A DNA stretch of 64,000 bases from Xenorhabdus poinarii G6 (GCF_000968175.1 NZ_FO704551.1:2666001-2730000), one strand, 5' to 3'; counted from the first letter of the stretch, positions 18,398-30,699 are shown. Notes: generated from the letters alone by a model not told the origin. Made by a program: numbers and translations.

Positions 18398-19840
18398 TTA
18401 TTTTCCTCCCAGTAAATCACGCGCTTCCCAGTGAGGGAAATGGCGACGCACTAATTGGTTCAATGCCAGCTCAAACTCACTGTATTCTTTAGGCACTTCA
18501 TCAGCTTCGGGTTGGATTTCACGGATTAATCCCGCACCGACTGTCACATTTGTCAGGCGATCAATCAGGATGAGGCCGCCGGTATCCGCGTTTTGTGCAT
18601 AACTGTCGAGCAATAATGGTTCATCAAATGAAAATGCCACCAGCCCGATTGCATTAAGAGGCAATTCAGCCGCATCCTTTTGCGTCAATTTATTGATATC
18701 TAATTGATATTGAATATTATCGACTTTACCTCGACTTTTCTTACCTGCAACTTTGATATCCAGGCTTTGTCCTTGCACCAGCGGCTGCTCTGACATCCAG
18801 ACAACATCAACCAAAGCATGACGCGCCACGTTCATCTGATCTTCAACCGCGACCAATAAATCACCACGGCTGATATCTATCTCATCTTTTAAGACAAGGG
18901 TGATTGCTTCTCCGGGGACGGCGAAGGCGAGATCACCGTTAAAAGTCACGATCCTTGCTACCGTAGAAACCACACCTGACGGCATGACTTTAATTTGCTG
19001 GCCCTGCCGTAATATCCCCGCTGACAATGTGCCGCTGTATCCACGAAAATCAAGATCGGGACGATTGACATACTGTACGGGAAAACGCAGAGATTGCTCT
19101 GTCGCCTCTGTTTGAACATCCACAGTTTCCAGGATCTCCAGTAGCGTTTCTCCCGTATACCACGCCATGTTTTCACGATGGTCAACAATGTTATCCCCTT
19201 CCAATGCCGAAATGGGCACGAAATAGAGATTGAGATCAGTCGGTAATTGTGTCGCGAAATTCAAATAATCTTGTTTAATCTGTTCAAATGTCTTTTGTTG
19301 ATACGCCACTAAATCCATTTTATTGACGGCCACGACCAAATGGCGAATCCCCAACAAGGTGCTGATAAAACTGTGACGACGCGTTTGCTCCTGAACCCCT
19401 TTTCGGGCATCGATCAACAAAATGGAGAGATCACTGGTTGAGGCGCCTGTCGCCATATTACGGGTATATTGTTCATGTCCCGGTGTGTCTGCAATGATGA
19501 ATTTACGTTTTTCTGTGGAGAAATAGCGGTATGCCACGTCAATCGTGATCCCTTGTTCCCGTTCAGCCGCCAACCCGTCAACTAATAAAGCCAGATCGAG
19601 TTTTTCCCCCTGAGTCCCTATCCGTTTGCTATCGCTTTGTAAAGTTGCCAGTTGATCTTCATAAATCTGGCGCGTGTCATGCAACAAGCGGCCAATCAGC
19701 GTACTTTTACCATCATCCACACTGCCGCAAGTTAAAAAACGAAGTAACCCTTTTTCTTGTTGTGTTCGGAGATAAGCTTCAACCCCACCCTGTTGCTTAA
19801 TCTGGCTCGCAATGATTTCATTATGTGCAAGTGCTGGCAT
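18398..19840 (-). CDS. cysN: Sulfate adenylyltransferase subunit 1 (GTPase)
   Basis: GTPase subunit that drives ATP sulfurylase (CysDN), making APS. 480 aa. EF-Tu-like G domain with GSVDDGKST (G1, near residue 38), [12 protein letters not shown] (G3) and NKMDL (G4), then two beta-barrel domains. It lies 11 bp after cysD and directly before cysC; no CysC fusion. Confidence 0.97.
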   Translation of the reverse strand: MPALAHNEIIASQIKQQGGVEAYLRTQQEKGLLRFLTCGSVDDGKSTLIGRLLHDTRQIYEDQLATLQSDSKRIGTQGEKLDLALLVDGLAAEREQGITIDVAYRYFSTEKRKFIIADTPGHEQYTRNMATGASTSDLSILLIDARKGVQEQTRRHSFISTLLGIRHLVVAVNKMDLVAYQQKTFEQIKQDYLNFATQLPTDLNLYFVPISALEGDNIVDHRENMAWYTGETLLEILETVDVQTEATEQSLRFPVQYVNRPDLDFRGYSGTLSAGILRQGQQIKVMPSGVVSTVARIVTFNGDLAFAVPGEAITLVLKDEIDISRGDLLVAVEDQMNVARHALVDVVWMSEQPLVQGQSLDIKVAGKKSRGKVDNIQYQLDINKLTQKDAAELPLNAIGLVAFSFDEPLLLDSYAQNADTGGLILIDRLTNVTVGAGLIREIQPEADEVPKEYSEFELALNQLVRRHFPHWEARDLLGGK

Positions 19841-19851
19841 AACTGGACTCC

Positions 19852-20760
19852 TTAAAAATAACCCTGACGCTTTTTCAGTTCCATCGAACCTGACTGATCA
19901 CTATCAATCAGTCGCCCTTGCCGTTCACTCGTGGTTGATATCAACATTTCTTCTATGATTTCCGGCAATGTTTCTGCTTCTGATTCCATCGCCCCGGTCA
20001 ATGGCCAGCAACCCAGTGTTCTGAAACGCACTTTTCGCTGGCTAATCACTTCCCCGGCTTGCAGATCAATTCGATCGTCATCAACCATAATCAATGTCCC
20101 ATCACGCTGAATAACCGGGCGGGGTTTAGCAAAATAGAGGGGAACGATATCAATCTGCTCCAGATAGATGTATTGCCAAATATCCAGCTCGGTCCAGTTG
20201 GATAATGGGAAAACGCGGATACTTTCCCCTTTGTTAATCTGGCCATTGTAGTTACGCCACAGTTCAGGGCGCTGATTCTTGGGGTCCCAACGATGGGAAC
20301 GATCGCGGAATGAGTAAATGCGCTCCTTAGCCCGTGATTTTTCTTCATCACGCCGTGCCCCACCAAATGCAGCATCAAAGCCATATTTATCCAGTGCTTG
20401 CTTTAACCCTTCTGTTTTCATGATATCTGTATGTTTGGCGCTACCATGAATAAAGGGATTGATTCCCAATGACTCTCCCTGTGGATTACGATAAACCAGT
20501 AATTCAAAGCCATATTTTTCCGCAGTACGATCACGGAAGTGATACATATCCTGAAATTTCCAGCCAGTATCCACATGCAATAAAGGGAAAGGCAGTTTTC
20601 CCGGATAGAATGCTTTACGAGCCAGATGCAGCATCACAGAAGAATCTTTACCAATCGAATAGAGCATCACCGGGTTGGCAAACTCGGCCGCAACTTCCCG
20701 TATGATATGAATGCTTTCCGCTTCCAGTTGTTGCAAATGTGTCAGTCTTTTTTCGTCCAT
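19852..20760 (-). CDS. cysD: Sulfate adenylyltransferase subunit 2
   Basis: Catalytic ATP-sulfurylase subunit of the PAPS-reductase/PP-loop family; joins sulfate and ATP to APS. 302 aa, as in E. coli. The PP-loop [20 protein letters not shown] lies near residues 36-55, with [16 protein letters not shown] and the C-terminal [11 protein letters not shown] motif. First of cysDNC, 43 bp after cysG. Confidence 0.97.
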   Translation of the reverse strand: MDEKRLTHLQQLEAESIHIIREVAAEFANPVMLYSIGKDSSVMLHLARKAFYPGKLPFPLLHVDTGWKFQDMYHFRDRTAEKYGFELLVYRNPQGESLGINPFIHGSAKHTDIMKTEGLKQALDKYGFDAAFGGARRDEEKSRAKERIYSFRDRSHRWDPKNQRPELWRNYNGQINKGESIRVFPLSNWTELDIWQYIYLEQIDIVPLYFAKPRPVIQRDGTLIMVDDDRIDLQAGEVISQRKVRFRTLGCWPLTGAMESEAETLPEIIEEMLISTTSERQGRLIDSDQSGSMELKKRQGYF

Positions 20761-20803
20761 TACTCATTCCTTATACTCAATCAATCACTGCAGAGCGATT
20801 GAC

Positions 20804-22243
20804 TTAATCCGCAATATTTCCTGGTTCCATTAAGGGGTGTTGATCAACAGACTTTTCTTGATCAATACATTGCTGTCCAAACCATGCGATCTGATGATGA
20901 AGTTTAACCACCTCGCCGACGACCAGTAAGGCAGGTAATGGCGCGTCTTGAGCCAATCGTTCCAATTCGGATAACGTTCCGGTCAATACTTGCTGTTCCG
21001 AACGCGTACCACAACCAATCACAGCAACCGGAGTATTGGCATCTCTACCATGTGCAATCAGCTTCTGGCTGATCAACGCAGCCGTCATAATCCCCATATA
21101 AATGGCCAATGTTTGGTTACCCCGCGCTAATGCGAGCCAATCCAATTCACTGCCATTTTCACGGCAGTGTCCTGTCATGAACGTGACACTTTGCGCATGT
21201 TCTCTGTGGGTCAATGGGATACCGGCGTAGGCTGAAGCCCCCACTGCGGCAGTAATACCAGGTACGACCTGAAAAGGAATGCCCGCTGCGGCCGCAACTT
21301 GTAATTCTTCACCGCCACGACCAAAAATAAAGGGATCGCCACCTTTCAGACGAACCACTTTTTTGCCCTGATTGGCTAATTTGATGATAAGTGCATGGAT
21401 CTCTTCCTGTGCCACTGAGTGGCTGCCCGCTCTTTTCCCAACACAGATTTTATCTGCGTCACGTCGCACCAACTCCAGAATTTCGGCACTCACTAAATGG
21501 TCATAAAGAACAACGTCTGCTTGCTGGATCACCTGCAATCCCTTTAAGGTTAATAGCCCTGGATCGCCCGGCCCGGCACCGACCAACGCCAGTTCACCTT
21601 GGGGTTGCGGATCAGCTTGAGCTAACTGTTGTTCAAGCTGTTGCTCTGCCTGTCGTAATTGGCCATTGGCAACCAGTGTGGCAAAACGTCCATTAAACGC
21701 CTTTTCCCAAAAATAACGCCGTTGATGTATGGCGGTAAAACGCTGTTTGACGCGCCCACGCCAACGTCCTGCAATCGTTGCCATTTTGCCAAGACTAAAT
21801 GGCAACAAGGACTCCAGTTTTTCTCGCAGTAATCTTGTTAAGACCGGGGATGTTCCGGCTGATGAAATCGCTACCATCATCGGTGAGCGATCAATAATTG
21901 ATGGAAAAATTGCCGAACAAAGGGATTGGTTATCCACAACATTGGTTAAGATAGTGCGCTTATCGGCTTCGGAAAAAATCTGTTGGTTAAGGAGAGGATC
22001 ATCGGTCGCCGCAACCACCAGAAATGCGCCAGCAAGATATTCTGTCTTAAACGTTCCCGGTAACCACGTAAATTCGCCTTTCTGATGACGTTGTTGTAAT
22101 TCGACATGCAGCTCAGGGGCAACAATAGTCAGCACTGCGCCAGTACGAAGTAATAAGTCTGCTTTGCGAGAAGCAATTTCTCCGCCTCCCACCAGCAATA
22201 CAGATCGGGCTTTAAGCTCAATAAATAAAGGTAAATAGTCCAC
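20804..22243 (-). CDS. cysG: Siroheme synthase (uroporphyrinogen methyltransferase / dehydrogenase / ferrochelatase)
   Basis: Trifunctional enzyme making siroheme, the cofactor of sulfite reductase CysI. 479 aa. The N-terminal CysG-B half (about 1-205) has the NAD-binding motif [18 protein letters not shown]. The C-terminal CysG-A methyltransferase (about 215-460) has [35 protein letters not shown] and the [20 protein letters not shown] motif. It sits just upstream of cysD in the same direction, so siroheme supply and sulfate activation are probably co-transcribed, as in Yersinia (recalled). Confidence 0.96.
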   Translation of the reverse strand: MDYLPLFIELKARSVLLVGGGEIASRKADLLLRTGAVLTIVAPELHVELQQRHQKGEFTWLPGTFKTEYLAGAFLVVAATDDPLLNQQIFSEADKRTILTNVVDNQSLCSAIFPSIIDRSPMMVAISSAGTSPVLTRLLREKLESLLPFSLGKMATIAGRWRGRVKQRFTAIHQRRYFWEKAFNGRFATLVANGQLRQAEQQLEQQLAQADPQPQGELALVGAGPGDPGLLTLKGLQVIQQADVVLYDHLVSAEILELVRRDADKICVGKRAGSHSVAQEEIHALIIKLANQGKKVVRLKGGDPFIFGRGGEELQVAAAAGIPFQVVPGITAAVGASAYAGIPLTHREHAQSVTFMTGHCRENGSELDWLALARGNQTLAIYMGIMTAALISQKLIAHGRDANTPVAVIGCGTRSEQQVLTGTLSELERLAQDAPLPALLVVGEVVKLHHQIAWFGQQCIDQEKSVDQHPLMEPGNIAD

Positions 22244-22562
22244 GATACCATCCCGTGCAACCCGAAAAATAACAGGTATGAGCGTTTAATTATTATGATG
22301 ACTAAAGAGACAATGAATATATGAGGCTGTGGTTAGGTTATGAAATGACAAAAAAGAATTATTTGTTCCTAAAATGAATAAGCATAATATTCAGGTTATC
22401 TTTGATTGTAATCCCTCTCAGATCACTGGATTGAGTATAACAATCAGCAATGCAATCAGGGGAAGACGATACCTTACCCAAGAAGATACCAAAACAGCAC
22501 ATAAATCACATAAATGTGCGCTCTCCCCCGCATGTTTCTATCTTGGTGACTATTCTTGGCAA
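22244..22562. other. 319-bp cysH-cysG spacer, no gene
   Basis: AT-rich, with no persuasive ORF; short plus-strand frames here run into cysH antisense. It probably holds the cysG-cysDNC promoter and a CysB-activated region. No direct repeats with spacers are present, although E. coli carries CRISPR-cas in the matching cysH-cysD interval. Confidence 0.6.
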
Positions 22563-23294
22563 CTATTCGTGCAAACCGCATTCACGTTTCAAGCCAAAGA
22601 AACGGGTTTGTTCTTCGCTCATGCCCGGTTCCCATTTTTGCGTAGTATGAATATCACCTACCGACAGGTAACCCTGCGCCCATAATGGATGATATTCCAG
22701 ACCATGTTTTGTCAGGTATTGATGTACCTGGCGATTATCCCAATCAATAATAGGCAGAATTTTGAAAACACCCCGTTGGATTGCCAGTACCGGTAAGTTA
22801 GTGCGGCTCTCCGATTGCTGGCGGCGCAAACCGGCAAACCAGCTTTGCGCTTGCAGTGTCTGCAATGCGCATTTCATTGGTTCCACTTTGTTGATGTGAT
22901 TATAACACTCAATCCCTTCGATTCCTTGCTCCCATAATTTGCCATAACGCGCTTCTTGCCAGGCCGGAGAGTGCTCTGCACGAAAAATTTTCAAGTTCAG
23001 GCCGAGTTTTTCCGTTAATTCATCGATAAATTGGTATGTTTCAGGAAATAAATACCCCGTATCAGTCAGCACGACCGGAATATCAGGATATTCCCGGGTC
23101 ACAAGATGCAAACAAACTGCCGCCTGAATACCAAAACTGGACGAAAGCACAAATTCACCGGGCAGATGCTCCAGCGCCCACTTCACGCGTTCACGCGCAT
23201 CCAGTCGTTCCAGTTGTTGATTGGTTTCTGCCAATAACGTCGCTTGCTGTGCTGGTGTTAATGCGACCAGCTCCGATAAATCCAATCCACTCAT
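22563..23294 (-). CDS. cysH: Phosphoadenosine phosphosulfate reductase
   Basis: Thioredoxin-dependent PAPS reductase that releases sulfite. 243 aa. The substrate-binding motif [15 protein letters not shown] lies near residue 50, [15 protein letters not shown] follows, and the C-terminal KRECGLHE motif holds the catalytic cysteine. Overlaps the cysI stop by 4 bp (ATGA), the usual coupling in cysJIH. Confidence 0.97.
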   Translation of the reverse strand: MSGLDLSELVALTPAQQATLLAETNQQLERLDARERVKWALEHLPGEFVLSSSFGIQAAVCLHLVTREYPDIPVVLTDTGYLFPETYQFIDELTEKLGLNLKIFRAEHSPAWQEARYGKLWEQGIEGIECYNHINKVEPMKCALQTLQAQSWFAGLRRQQSESRTNLPVLAIQRGVFKILPIIDWDNRQVHQYLTKHGLEYHPLWAQGYLSVGDIHTTQKWEPGMSEEQTRFFGLKRECGLHE

Positions 23295-25030
23295 ACCGCC
23301 TCCTGCCAGTCATAAAAATCGACAGCGGAATTCAATACCGGCTTGATAATATCCGCACGGATCAGAAAATCGCCAAAACATTCATTGGTATGGCGTTCTG
23401 ATGCCCAACGGCCAATGAGTTCATCCAATATCTGAAGGATCTCCGCTGAAGTGATATTTTCCCTGTACATACGAGGGATCCGGTCACCAATACGGTTTCC
23501 GCCAAGATGCAGGTTGTAACGATCCAATGCTTTACCCACCAGCCCAATTTCTGCCAGCATCGCCCGGCCACAACCATTGGGGCAGCCTGTGACTCGCAAT
23601 ATGATCTCTTCATCACCCACACCATGCTTTTCCATTAATACATCAACAGCGTCGATAAATGTCGGCAAGAAACGCTCAGCTTCGGCCATCGCTAAGGGGC
23701 ACGTCGGGAATGAAACACAAGCCATCGCATGATGACGCAGCGTTGTCACGCTATCATCCATTAAGCCGTAGGCGCGAGCAATGTCTTCAATCCGTGCTTT
23801 TTCACGCTCAGGAATGCCCGCCACAATCAGGTTTTGGTTGGCGGTCAAGCGAAAATCACCTTGGTGGATTTTCGCAATTTCTGCGATCCCCGTTTTTAGC
23901 GGCTTGTTGGGATAATCGAACAACCGACCATTTTCAATAAATAAGGTCAAATGCCATTGATCATCAATACCTTTTAACCAACCAATTTGATCACCCCGCC
24001 CTGTGAATGCATATGGGCGAATGGCTGCAAACTTCACACCAGCACGCTTCTCAACCTCTTGTTTAAAAGTGTCGATACCGACGCGCTCAAGGGTATATTT
24101 GGTTTTCGCGTTTTTACGTTCGGTTCGGTTACCCCAATCACGCTGAGTTGTCACTATTGCCTCTGCAATAGCCAGTGTGTGTTCCAGAGCAATGAAACCA
24201 AATTCACTCGCCAGCCGTGGGAAGGTCTTTTTGTCACCGTGGGTCATGGCTAATCCCCCCCCCACCAGCACGTTAAAGCCAATTAATTGATCATCTTCTG
24301 CAATAGCAACAAAGTTCATATCATTGGCATGCAGATCCACATCATTTTGTGGCGGAATAACCACTGAGGTTTTGAATTTACGTGGCAGATAAGTCGCGCC
24401 CAGAATAGGTTCTTCATCGGTTGTGGCGATTTTTTCTTTATCCAACCAGATCTCAGCATAGGCATGAGTACGAGGCAACAAGTGTTCCGAGATTTTTTTC
24501 GCCCACTCATAAGCCTGTTGATGTAACACCGATTGCACCGGATTGGATGTACACAGCACGTTACGGTTGACATCATTGGCCGTAGCCAGTGAATCCAGTC
24601 CGATCTGTGCCAGTAATTGATGGGCGGGCTTGAGGTTATTTTTTAAGATCCCATGAAACTGGAATGTCTGTCGGTTGGTCAGCCTGATGCTGCCGTATAG
24701 CGTATTTTCGGTTGCAAAGCGATCGATGCCTAACCATTGGTTAGGGGTAATAATACCGCCCGGCAAGCGACAGCGCAGCATCATGGCATAGCGGGGTTCG
24801 AGTTTTTGTTCTGCGCGCTCTGCGCGAATATCACGGTCATCTTGCTGATACATGCCATGAAAACGGATGAGAAGGAAATTATCCCCCTCAAATCCCCCGG
24901 CCAACCCATTTTTTAAATCTTCGCTGATCGTGCCTCGCAGGTAATTGCTGGTCGACTTCATACGCTCACTGTCTGCCAGTTTGCCTTCAACGATCAAAGA
25001 ACCTGTTTTTTCTTTGCTCACATTGCTCAT
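23291..25030 (-). CDS. cysI: Sulfite reductase hemoprotein beta subunit
   Basis: Siroheme/4Fe-4S subunit reducing sulfite to sulfide. The start at 25030 ([16 protein letters not shown]) gives 579 aa and lies one base after the cysJ stop; an ATG 11 codons earlier lies inside cysJ. The Fe-S/siroheme ligands are in [17 protein letters not shown] and [11 protein letters not shown]; the sulfite-binding Arg/Lys motifs are [15 protein letters not shown] and [18 protein letters not shown]. Confidence 0.97.
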   Translation of the reverse strand: MSNVSKEKTGSLIVEGKLADSERMKSTSNYLRGTISEDLKNGLAGGFEGDNFLLIRFHGMYQQDDRDIRAERAEQKLEPRYAMMLRCRLPGGIITPNQWLGIDRFATENTLYGSIRLTNRQTFQFHGILKNNLKPAHQLLAQIGLDSLATANDVNRNVLCTSNPVQSVLHQQAYEWAKKISEHLLPRTHAYAEIWLDKEKIATTDEEPILGATYLPRKFKTSVVIPPQNDVDLHANDMNFVAIAEDDQLIGFNVLVGGGLAMTHGDKKTFPRLASEFGFIALEHTLAIAEAIVTTQRDWGNRTERKNAKTKYTLERVGIDTFKQEVEKRAGVKFAAIRPYAFTGRGDQIGWLKGIDDQWHLTLFIENGRLFDYPNKPLKTGIAEIAKIHQGDFRLTANQNLIVAGIPEREKARIEDIARAYGLMDDSVTTLRHHAMACVSFPTCPLAMAEAERFLPTFIDAVDVLMEKHGVGDEEIILRVTGCPNGCGRAMLAEIGLVGKALDRYNLHLGGNRIGDRIPRMYRENITSAEILQILDELIGRWASERHTNECFGDFLIRADIIKPVLNSAVDFYDWQEAV

Positions 25031-25031
25031 A

Positions 25032-26831
25032 TTAGTACACATCTCTCTGATAACGGCGCTCAAGGCGCAATTCGCTCAAGAATTCATCGGCCTGTTCAGC
25101 ATCCATGCCACTATATTGTGAAATAATGCTCAATAGGGCTTGTTCTACGTCTTTTGCCATGCGGTTCGCATCGCCACACACATACACATGTGCGCCATCC
25201 TGAATCCAGCGCCAGATTTCTTCACCCTGTTCATTCAGTTTGTCTTGTACATACACTTTATGCTGCTGATCCCTTGACCATGCCAGATCAATACGGGTCA
25301 ATAAGCCCTCTTTCACGTAGCGCTGGAATTCAACCTGATAAAGAAAATCTTCGACAAAATGGGGATTACCAAAAAACAACCAGTTCTTACCGGTGGCTCC
25401 CTGATTGTCACGATGCTGCAAAAATGCCCTGAACGGAGCAACCCCGGTTCCCGGTCCAATCATAATGACCGGGGTATTCGGATCTGTCGGTAAACGGAAG
25501 TTATTGTTCTGTTCAATGAAAACCCGGATGTTGTCATCCTCCTGCAAGCGATCCGCCAGATAACCTGACGCACCGCCAGTACGCGCACGCCCTTCAATGT
25601 CATAACGAACCACCCCCACGGTAATGTGGACTTCGTTTCCCACTTCCGAGGGAGAAGAGGAGATAGAATAGAGTCGCGGCGTCAACGGACGTAATAAGTC
25701 AATAAATTGTTGGGCCTCTGGGTGTGCTGCAACCGATCTGACCATATCGACAATCGGTGTTGTCTGGGCGTATTGCTGCAATGCAGGTTTGTTTGCCACT
25801 AATGCCAACAATGAGTCATCCTTTGCCAAGGCGGCATATTTCTCAACAATCATGCTGTTATTTTGCGTCAGCTCTACATGGCTGATCAGCGCTTCACGCA
25901 ATGAAAGTGACTTTCCATGCACAGTGACGTGTTCTGAACCATCCCTCCAAAGCAGAGCGATTAATTCATCCACTAAAGCCGGATCATTTTCAAACCAAAC
26001 CCCCAGCGCATCTCCTGGCTGATAACGCAACCCGGAATCACCTAAATCAATTTCAATATGGCGAACATCTTTGTCAGATCCACGCCCGGTTATTTTCTGA
26101 TTAGTCAACAGAGAGGCCGTTAGAGGCATTTCTTTGGTATACGTTGGGGCTTCTTTGCTATGTTCTGCCATTACCGTTGACGGAGTCGGTCGTGTAGTTT
26201 GCGCTGACAACCGCTGTGTCAAAATCGCCGTGATTTGCTGACGCCATTGATCCGCTTGTTCCTGGTATTCCACATCTGCATCGACTCGTGCTAGCAAACG
26301 TTGTGCCCCAAGTTCATGCAAACGACGGTCAAAATCTTTCCCCGCTTGACAGAAGTTTTCGTACGACGTATCACCCAGACCAAAGACGGCATATACTGTC
26401 TCTTTCATGGATGGCGCTTTTTTGGAATAAAGATATTTATACAGTGCTACAGCTTCTTCAGCAGGCTCGCCTTCACCTTGTGTTGAAGCAATCACAATCA
26501 ATACGCGTTCTTGAGAAATCTGTTTAAATTTATAGTCACCCGCATTCATCAAGTTCACGTTGAGATTTTCAGCCAACAGTGAATCTCTCAGTTGTTCAGC
26601 TAAACGACGGGCATTGCCTGTTTGCGATGCAGCAAGCAAGGTTACGGTTTCCGGGGCGGAAACGGTTAAAGCTTCCACCCCAGTTTGAGGTTGTTGGTTT
26701 ACCATTCCCCAAAAATAGCCAGATAACCAAGCTAATTGATGTGAGGAAAAATCACTAATTGCAGATTGCAAGCGTGATAATTGTTCTGGAGAAACAGGTA
26801 GTAATACTGTTGAAGGTGGTTTTACGGTCAT
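25032..26831 (-). CDS. cysJ: Sulfite reductase flavoprotein alpha subunit
   Basis: Delivers electrons from NADPH through FAD and FMN to CysI. The start at 26831 ([18 protein letters not shown]) gives 599 aa, exactly the E. coli length; the ORF extends 21 codons further upstream without homology. Domains: flavodoxin-like FMN domain (about 62-200, with [14 protein letters not shown] and [13 protein letters not shown]), FAD domain (about 230-450, with [12 protein letters not shown] and [11 protein letters not shown]), and NADPH domain ([14 protein letters not shown] and a C-terminal RDVY). First of cysJIH, divergent from queD. Confidence 0.97.
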   Translation of the reverse strand: MTVKPPSTVLLPVSPEQLSRLQSAISDFSSHQLAWLSGYFWGMVNQQPQTGVEALTVSAPETVTLLAASQTGNARRLAEQLRDSLLAENLNVNLMNAGDYKFKQISQERVLIVIASTQGEGEPAEEAVALYKYLYSKKAPSMKETVYAVFGLGDTSYENFCQAGKDFDRRLHELGAQRLLARVDADVEYQEQADQWRQQITAILTQRLSAQTTRPTPSTVMAEHSKEAPTYTKEMPLTASLLTNQKITGRGSDKDVRHIEIDLGDSGLRYQPGDALGVWFENDPALVDELIALLWRDGSEHVTVHGKSLSLREALISHVELTQNNSMIVEKYAALAKDDSLLALVANKPALQQYAQTTPIVDMVRSVAAHPEAQQFIDLLRPLTPRLYSISSSPSEVGNEVHITVGVVRYDIEGRARTGGASGYLADRLQEDDNIRVFIEQNNNFRLPTDPNTPVIMIGPGTGVAPFRAFLQHRDNQGATGKNWLFFGNPHFVEDFLYQVEFQRYVKEGLLTRIDLAWSRDQQHKVYVQDKLNEQGEEIWRWIQDGAHVYVCGDANRMAKDVEQALLSIISQYSGMDAEQADEFLSELRLERRYQRDVY

Positions 26832-27100
26832 GATCCCAGTGCCTTTTGCCATCGCCAATATCCATGCCGTAAAAAGTGTAGAAATCATAAACATGGATTA
26901 ATTATCAGGTTATCCCAGAATAGGCGCAGTCTTTAAAGAAAGGATCGCAATATATCATAACCAAAATGCCTAACTTTATTTACAGATTTAATATATCGAT
27001 AAAGTCGTTAAGGATTGTGCTTTTTACCTCCAGAAAAATCACGTTATGCTTGCAAAGTTCAGGTAGAATAGCCGGCCTTTTGCAATCAGGGGAAAGCATT
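26832..27100. promoter_or_regulatory. Divergent promoter region of cysJIH and queD
   Basis: The AT-rich gap holds start signals for both strands. CysB activation of cysJ is expected from enterobacterial practice, but I cannot point to a firm CysB box. A clear ribosome site for queD (CAGGGGAAA) lies at about 27087-27095. Confidence 0.45.
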
Positions 27101-27463
27101 ATGAGTACAACTATCTTTAAAGATTTTCAATTCGAGGCCGCGCATCGCCTTCCAAACGTACCTGAAGGACACAAATGTGGGCGTCTGCATGGGCATTCAT
27201 TTATGGTACGTCTGGAAATAACCGGAGAAATCGATCCTGTCAGTGGCTGGCTAATGGATTTTGCCGATGTGAAAGCGGCTTTTAAACCGATCTGGGAACA
27301 ACTTGATCACCACTATCTCAATGAGATTCCTGGGCTTGAAAATCCCACCAGTGAAGTCTTGGCGAAGTGGATTTGGGCAATGTTAAAATCAACATTACCT
27401 CAACTCAGTGCTGTGATCGTCAAAGAAACCTGTAGTGCAGGCAGTATCTATCAGGGCAAATAA
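27101..27463 (+). CDS. queD: 6-carboxy-5,6,7,8-tetrahydropterin synthase
   Basis: Second step of queuosine (preQ0) synthesis: 7,8-dihydroneopterin triphosphate to CPH4. The ATG at 27101 follows a GGGGAA ribosome site and gives 120 aa, as in E. coli (121); the reading frame extends 45 codons further upstream without homology. Zinc ligands are His in FEAAHRLP and in LHGHSF; the catalytic Cys lies in GHKCGRLHG and the C-terminal [10 protein letters not shown] closes the fold. Convergent with queE, the next pathway enzyme. Confidence 0.96.
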   Translation: MSTTIFKDFQFEAAHRLPNVPEGHKCGRLHGHSFMVRLEITGEIDPVSGWLMDFADVKAAFKPIWEQLDHHYLNEIPGLENPTSEVLAKWIWAMLKSTLPQLSAVIVKETCSAGSIYQGK

Positions 27464-27465
27464 AG

Positions 27466-27492
27466 ATTCAGCACCAGAAGCTGGTGCTGAAT
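27466..27492. terminator. Convergent terminator between queD and queE
   Basis: ATTCAGCACCAG and CTGGTGCTGAAT form a perfect 12-bp stem with a 3-base loop in the short gap between the two gene ends. Confidence 0.75.
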
Positions 27493-27497
27493 GTGAT

Positions 27498-28169
27498 TTA
27501 AGCAATATTCAAGTACTTATGCGTTTGCATCGAAAAACGCCAGTTACGAGCAATACACGTTTCGATGCACAGGCGGGTTGCATCTTCTTTCTGACTAATC
27601 GGCTGTAAGGCGATAACGGGTATCGGGTTTCCATCAAGCATAGTCAATAATTCATCCAATGCTTCAATATCGCGCTGCCGCCCGACAGGATGTTTGATTT
27701 CATCAGCGCGTTTCAGCGCTTCAGGCAAAACCTGATACCCTCCACGCATTTTCACTTTCGGCGAGACTGTTACCCAAGTTTTATCCGTACATTGAATCAC
27801 GTGTGTCCCGCTTGTCTCTATCTGACATTGATAGCCTTCACTTTCCAGTGTCGCGGTCAAAGGGCGCAAATCATACAGGCACGGTTCTCCCCCAGTGATA
27901 ACAATATGTTTCGCACTGTAACCTTGATGAATAAATATATTCAGCAACTGTTTTGCAGTAGCGACACCCCACAAATCACTTTCTTGTGATTTCAATAAGA
28001 TATTTTCTATCGGCTGCTGTTTATCCGCCTCTTTTTCCCACGTATGTTTGGTATCACACCAACTGCACCCTACCGGACATCCTTGTAATCGAATGAAAAC
28101 CGAAGGTACGCCGGTAAATACACCTTCTCCCTGTAAAGTTTGAAAGATTTCATTTATTGGGTAAATCAT
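27498..28169 (-). CDS. queE: 7-carboxy-7-deazaguanine synthase
   Basis: Radical-SAM enzyme that contracts CPH4 to 7-carboxy-7-deazaguanine in queuosine synthesis. 223 aa, as in E. coli. The cluster motif GCPVGCSWCDTKHTW lies near residues 30-44, in the short form with the extra spacing typical of gammaproteobacterial QueE; the ITGGEPCLYDL motif near 93 binds SAM. Confidence 0.96.
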   Translation of the reverse strand: MIYPINEIFQTLQGEGVFTGVPSVFIRLQGCPVGCSWCDTKHTWEKEADKQQPIENILLKSQESDLWGVATAKQLLNIFIHQGYSAKHIVITGGEPCLYDLRPLTATLESEGYQCQIETSGTHVIQCTDKTWVTVSPKVKMRGGYQVLPEALKRADEIKHPVGRQRDIEALDELLTMLDGNPIPVIALQPISQKEDATRLCIETCIARNWRFSMQTHKYLNIA

Positions 28170-28338
28170 AAAAAAACTCTGGTTTTAATAAACTGCCCGT
28201 TATTATTACAGATATCTATCCCGCGAACATCCCTCTTTATGATATGGTACGAGGTTGCTTTTACTGGCATCTCACGCCAGACAGAGCATTGTGTGCCTGA
28301 AATACTCTCTGGCATGAAAGGATAGATGGGAATAACGA

Positions 28339-29724
28339 ATGCAAAATAATGAAAATCAGCTTAAACAAGGTCTAAGCGTGCGGCACATTCGCTTTATGGC
28401 TTTAGGCTCTGCAATAGGTACAGGGCTGTTTTATGGCTCAGCAGCGGCGATACAGCAAGCCGGCCCCGCAGTATTGTTGGCCTATTTACTCGGTGGTGCT
28501 GCCGTATTTATCGTGATGAGAGCACTTGGCGAAATGGCCGTTAACCATCCCGTTTCTGGTTCTTTTTCACAATATGCCAGCCATTATCTGGGGCCTTTGG
28601 CCGGTTTTTTAACTGGCTGGATCTATATCCTCGAAATGCTGTTTGTTTGTCTGGCTGATATTACTGTATTCGGCACTTATATGACATTTTGGTTTCCCGA
28701 TGTTGAACAGTGGATCTGGGTTCTGGGCATTGTATGTTTTATTGGTGCCTTGAATCTGTGTCATGTCAAAATTTTCGGTGAAATGGAATTCTGGCTTTCG
28801 ATCGTTAAAGTCAGTGCCATTATTGCGATGATTATTGGCGGGCTGACCATTATGTTTTACGGTTTCGGGCAAACAACTGCACATGCCCCCGGCTTGTCTA
28901 ATCTATGGGAGCATGGCGGCTTTATGCCAAATGGCATCAGCGGCGTGATCGCTTCATTCGCCATTGTCATGTTCGCTTTTGGCGGTATCGAAGTTATTGG
29001 GATTACGGCCAGTGAAGCAAAAGATCCAGAAAAAACGATCCCTAAAGCAATTAATGCGGTTCCCTTTCGTATCTTGATCTTCTATGTCTTGACGCTGTGT
29101 ATTCTGATGAGTATTTATCCATGGAATCAAATTGGTCAAAGTGGAAGCCCATTTGTACAAATTTTTTCCAATTTAGGTATTGGTTCAGCCGCAAATATTC
29201 TGAATGTGGTCGTGATTACCGCCGCGATTTCGGCTATCAATAGTGATATTTTTGGCGCAGGCAGAATGATGTATGGCATGGCTCAAGAAGGACAGGCGCC
29301 AGAATCATTCAAAAAATTGACCCGCAATGGTGTTCCATGGATGACCGTGTTGGTCATGATTGCAGTCCTGTTACTCGGCGTGGTTCTCAATTATCTGATC
29401 CCTAAAAAAATCTTTATTCTTATCGCCTCTGTCGCCACATTCGCAACCGTCTGGGTATGGCTGATGATTTTAATTTCACACGTTGCTATGCGTCGCCAAA
29501 TGAGTGCGGAAGAAATCAAAACACTGAAATTTCCAATCCCAATGTGGCCAATTGCGCCTGCAATTACGATCGTTTTCATGATCAGTGTTATCACATTGTT
29601 AGGCTATTTTGAGCAAACAAGGGATGCGCTCTATGTTGGTTTAGGTTGGGTATGCGTACTTACTCTGGCCTATTTTTTCGGTGTGAAGAAGAAGCTATCA
29701 ACAACACGTTCCGCTAATCGGTAA
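28339..29724 (+). CDS. proY: APC-family amino acid permease, ProY-like
   Basis: Inner-membrane amino acid/proton symporter, 461 aa with about 12 membrane helices. The N-terminus [20 protein letters not shown] then [20 protein letters not shown] and the region [28 protein letters not shown] are closest in pattern to E. coli ProY, a cryptic proline permease; AroP, ThrP and other AAT transporters are the alternatives. Substrate is not decided by sequence. It starts after a weak ribosome site (GATGGGAATA) and is divergent from queE. ProY lies elsewhere in E. coli, so it marks a break in order between queE and yafD. Confidence 0.8.
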   Translation: MQNNENQLKQGLSVRHIRFMALGSAIGTGLFYGSAAAIQQAGPAVLLAYLLGGAAVFIVMRALGEMAVNHPVSGSFSQYASHYLGPLAGFLTGWIYILEMLFVCLADITVFGTYMTFWFPDVEQWIWVLGIVCFIGALNLCHVKIFGEMEFWLSIVKVSAIIAMIIGGLTIMFYGFGQTTAHAPGLSNLWEHGGFMPNGISGVIASFAIVMFAFGGIEVIGITASEAKDPEKTIPKAINAVPFRILIFYVLTLCILMSIYPWNQIGQSGSPFVQIFSNLGIGSAANILNVVVITAAISAINSDIFGAGRMMYGMAQEGQAPESFKKLTRNGVPWMTVLVMIAVLLLGVVLNYLIPKKIFILIASVATFATVWVWLMILISHVAMRRQMSAEEIKTLKFPIPMWPIAPAITIVFMISVITLLGYFEQTRDALYVGLGWVCVLTLAYFFGVKKKLSTTRSANR

Positions 29725-29740
29725 TCATTAATCCTGTTGT

Positions 29741-29775
29741 AAAAAGCGTCGGTCATCTCCGGCGCTTTTTTATCT
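29741..29775 (+). terminator. Rho-independent terminator of the permease gene
   Basis: AAAAAGCGTCGG pairs with CCGGCGCTTTTT around a 6-base loop and ends in a T-run, 17 bp after the permease stop. Confidence 0.9.
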
Positions 29776-29835
29776 GTTCTTTCTCTATAGCGCCCGAATC
29801 TTTTTTCTTCCCTGTGATCAGCCCACAAAATATGG

Positions 29836-30699
29836 TCACAAGGAGAAATTCACTCTCAGTGGGTTATGATCAGAAGCGCCTGTCGTAACAACAGTTGCTT
29901 GCGAAACTTTTAGTCCACGATAAAAAATAAAATCCAACGGTTTGCCAAAAACGATCGTTCTATGATCATCATTAAAATACACTTCTTTCAATTCCATGCG
30001 ATGTGTGAAACGTTCCAATATGTCTAATCGCTGTCGACTCCATGCATTAAAATCTCCGGCAAAAATGACCGGACCATGATGCAAGCTTATATGCATACCA
30101 ATATTATTTAATTGCCGACGATAAACATCGACACCAAGACTGAAATTAATGGCATGCACGTTAATCACCATCAACTGGCGTTTATCGGGCAGCGAATAAA
30201 CGGTGATTAATGATGATTTAGATAACCTGAGTATTGGCTCTTTCTCACGAAGTGGACAGCAATATATTGGTGGAGACGAGGCTAATGTCATCACTCCTGA
30301 TGGATGCTGAGGAAGCGATAATGCTGGCACCTGATCAGCAACCAAACCACTCTTTGTAATGAATTCCTGTAAAGCTGGGGTGGTTTGTGCCTCTTGCAAC
30401 AAAATAAGGTCACTCCCCTTAATTAAAGCAGCTAAAACATGGTGCCATGATGGACGGTGTTGCTTATAGATATTCCAGATAGTGACAGAAAGTTCAAGAT
30501 TGTTGGTCAGAAACGGCTCACCATGTGGTAACGATGCCTCTTCAAGTAGTTGCTTAGATGTGGGGAAAACGCGCTCTACAGGCTGACCAGCGACATATCT
30601 CATTGCGTAATCTTTTTGAGCATATTCTTTTCTTGCCCAACTTCTTATTAGATAACTGTTTCTGATCAAGTTTCCCCCAACCGACTTTAACACCGCCAC
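29836..30699 (-). CDS. yafD: Endonuclease/exonuclease/phosphatase family protein YafD
   Basis: 287 aa if started at GTG 30699; ATG 30603 would give 255 aa but would remove residues that still align upstream of the MRYVAGQP motif in E. coli YafD. Neither start has a good ribosome site. The EEP-fold motifs are complete: [15 protein letters not shown] (metal Glu), [17 protein letters not shown] and ASDHNPLRV (catalytic Asp-His). No substrate is established for YafD. In E. coli yafD also lies next to rrnH/aspU, so this neighbourhood is conserved. Confidence 0.88.
   Translation of the reverse strand: MAVLKSVGGNLIRNSYLIRSWARKEYAQKDYAMRYVAGQPVERVFPTSKQLLEEASLPHGEPFLTNNLELSVTIWNIYKQHRPSWHHVLAALIKGSDLILLQEAQTTPALQEFITKSGLVADQVPALSLPQHPSGVMTLASSPPIYCCPLREKEPILRLSKSSLITVYSLPDKRQLMVINVHAINFSLGVDVYRRQLNNIGMHISLHHGPVIFAGDFNAWSRQRLDILERFTHRMELKEVYFNDDHRTIVFGKPLDFIFYRGLKVSQATVVTTGASDHNPLRVNFSL

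Noticed and set aside
28170..28338. Riboswitch-like leader before the permease gene
   Set aside because: Some local inverted repeats around CTGGCAT, but no match to a known aptamer and no terminator or sequestering stem that I could support.
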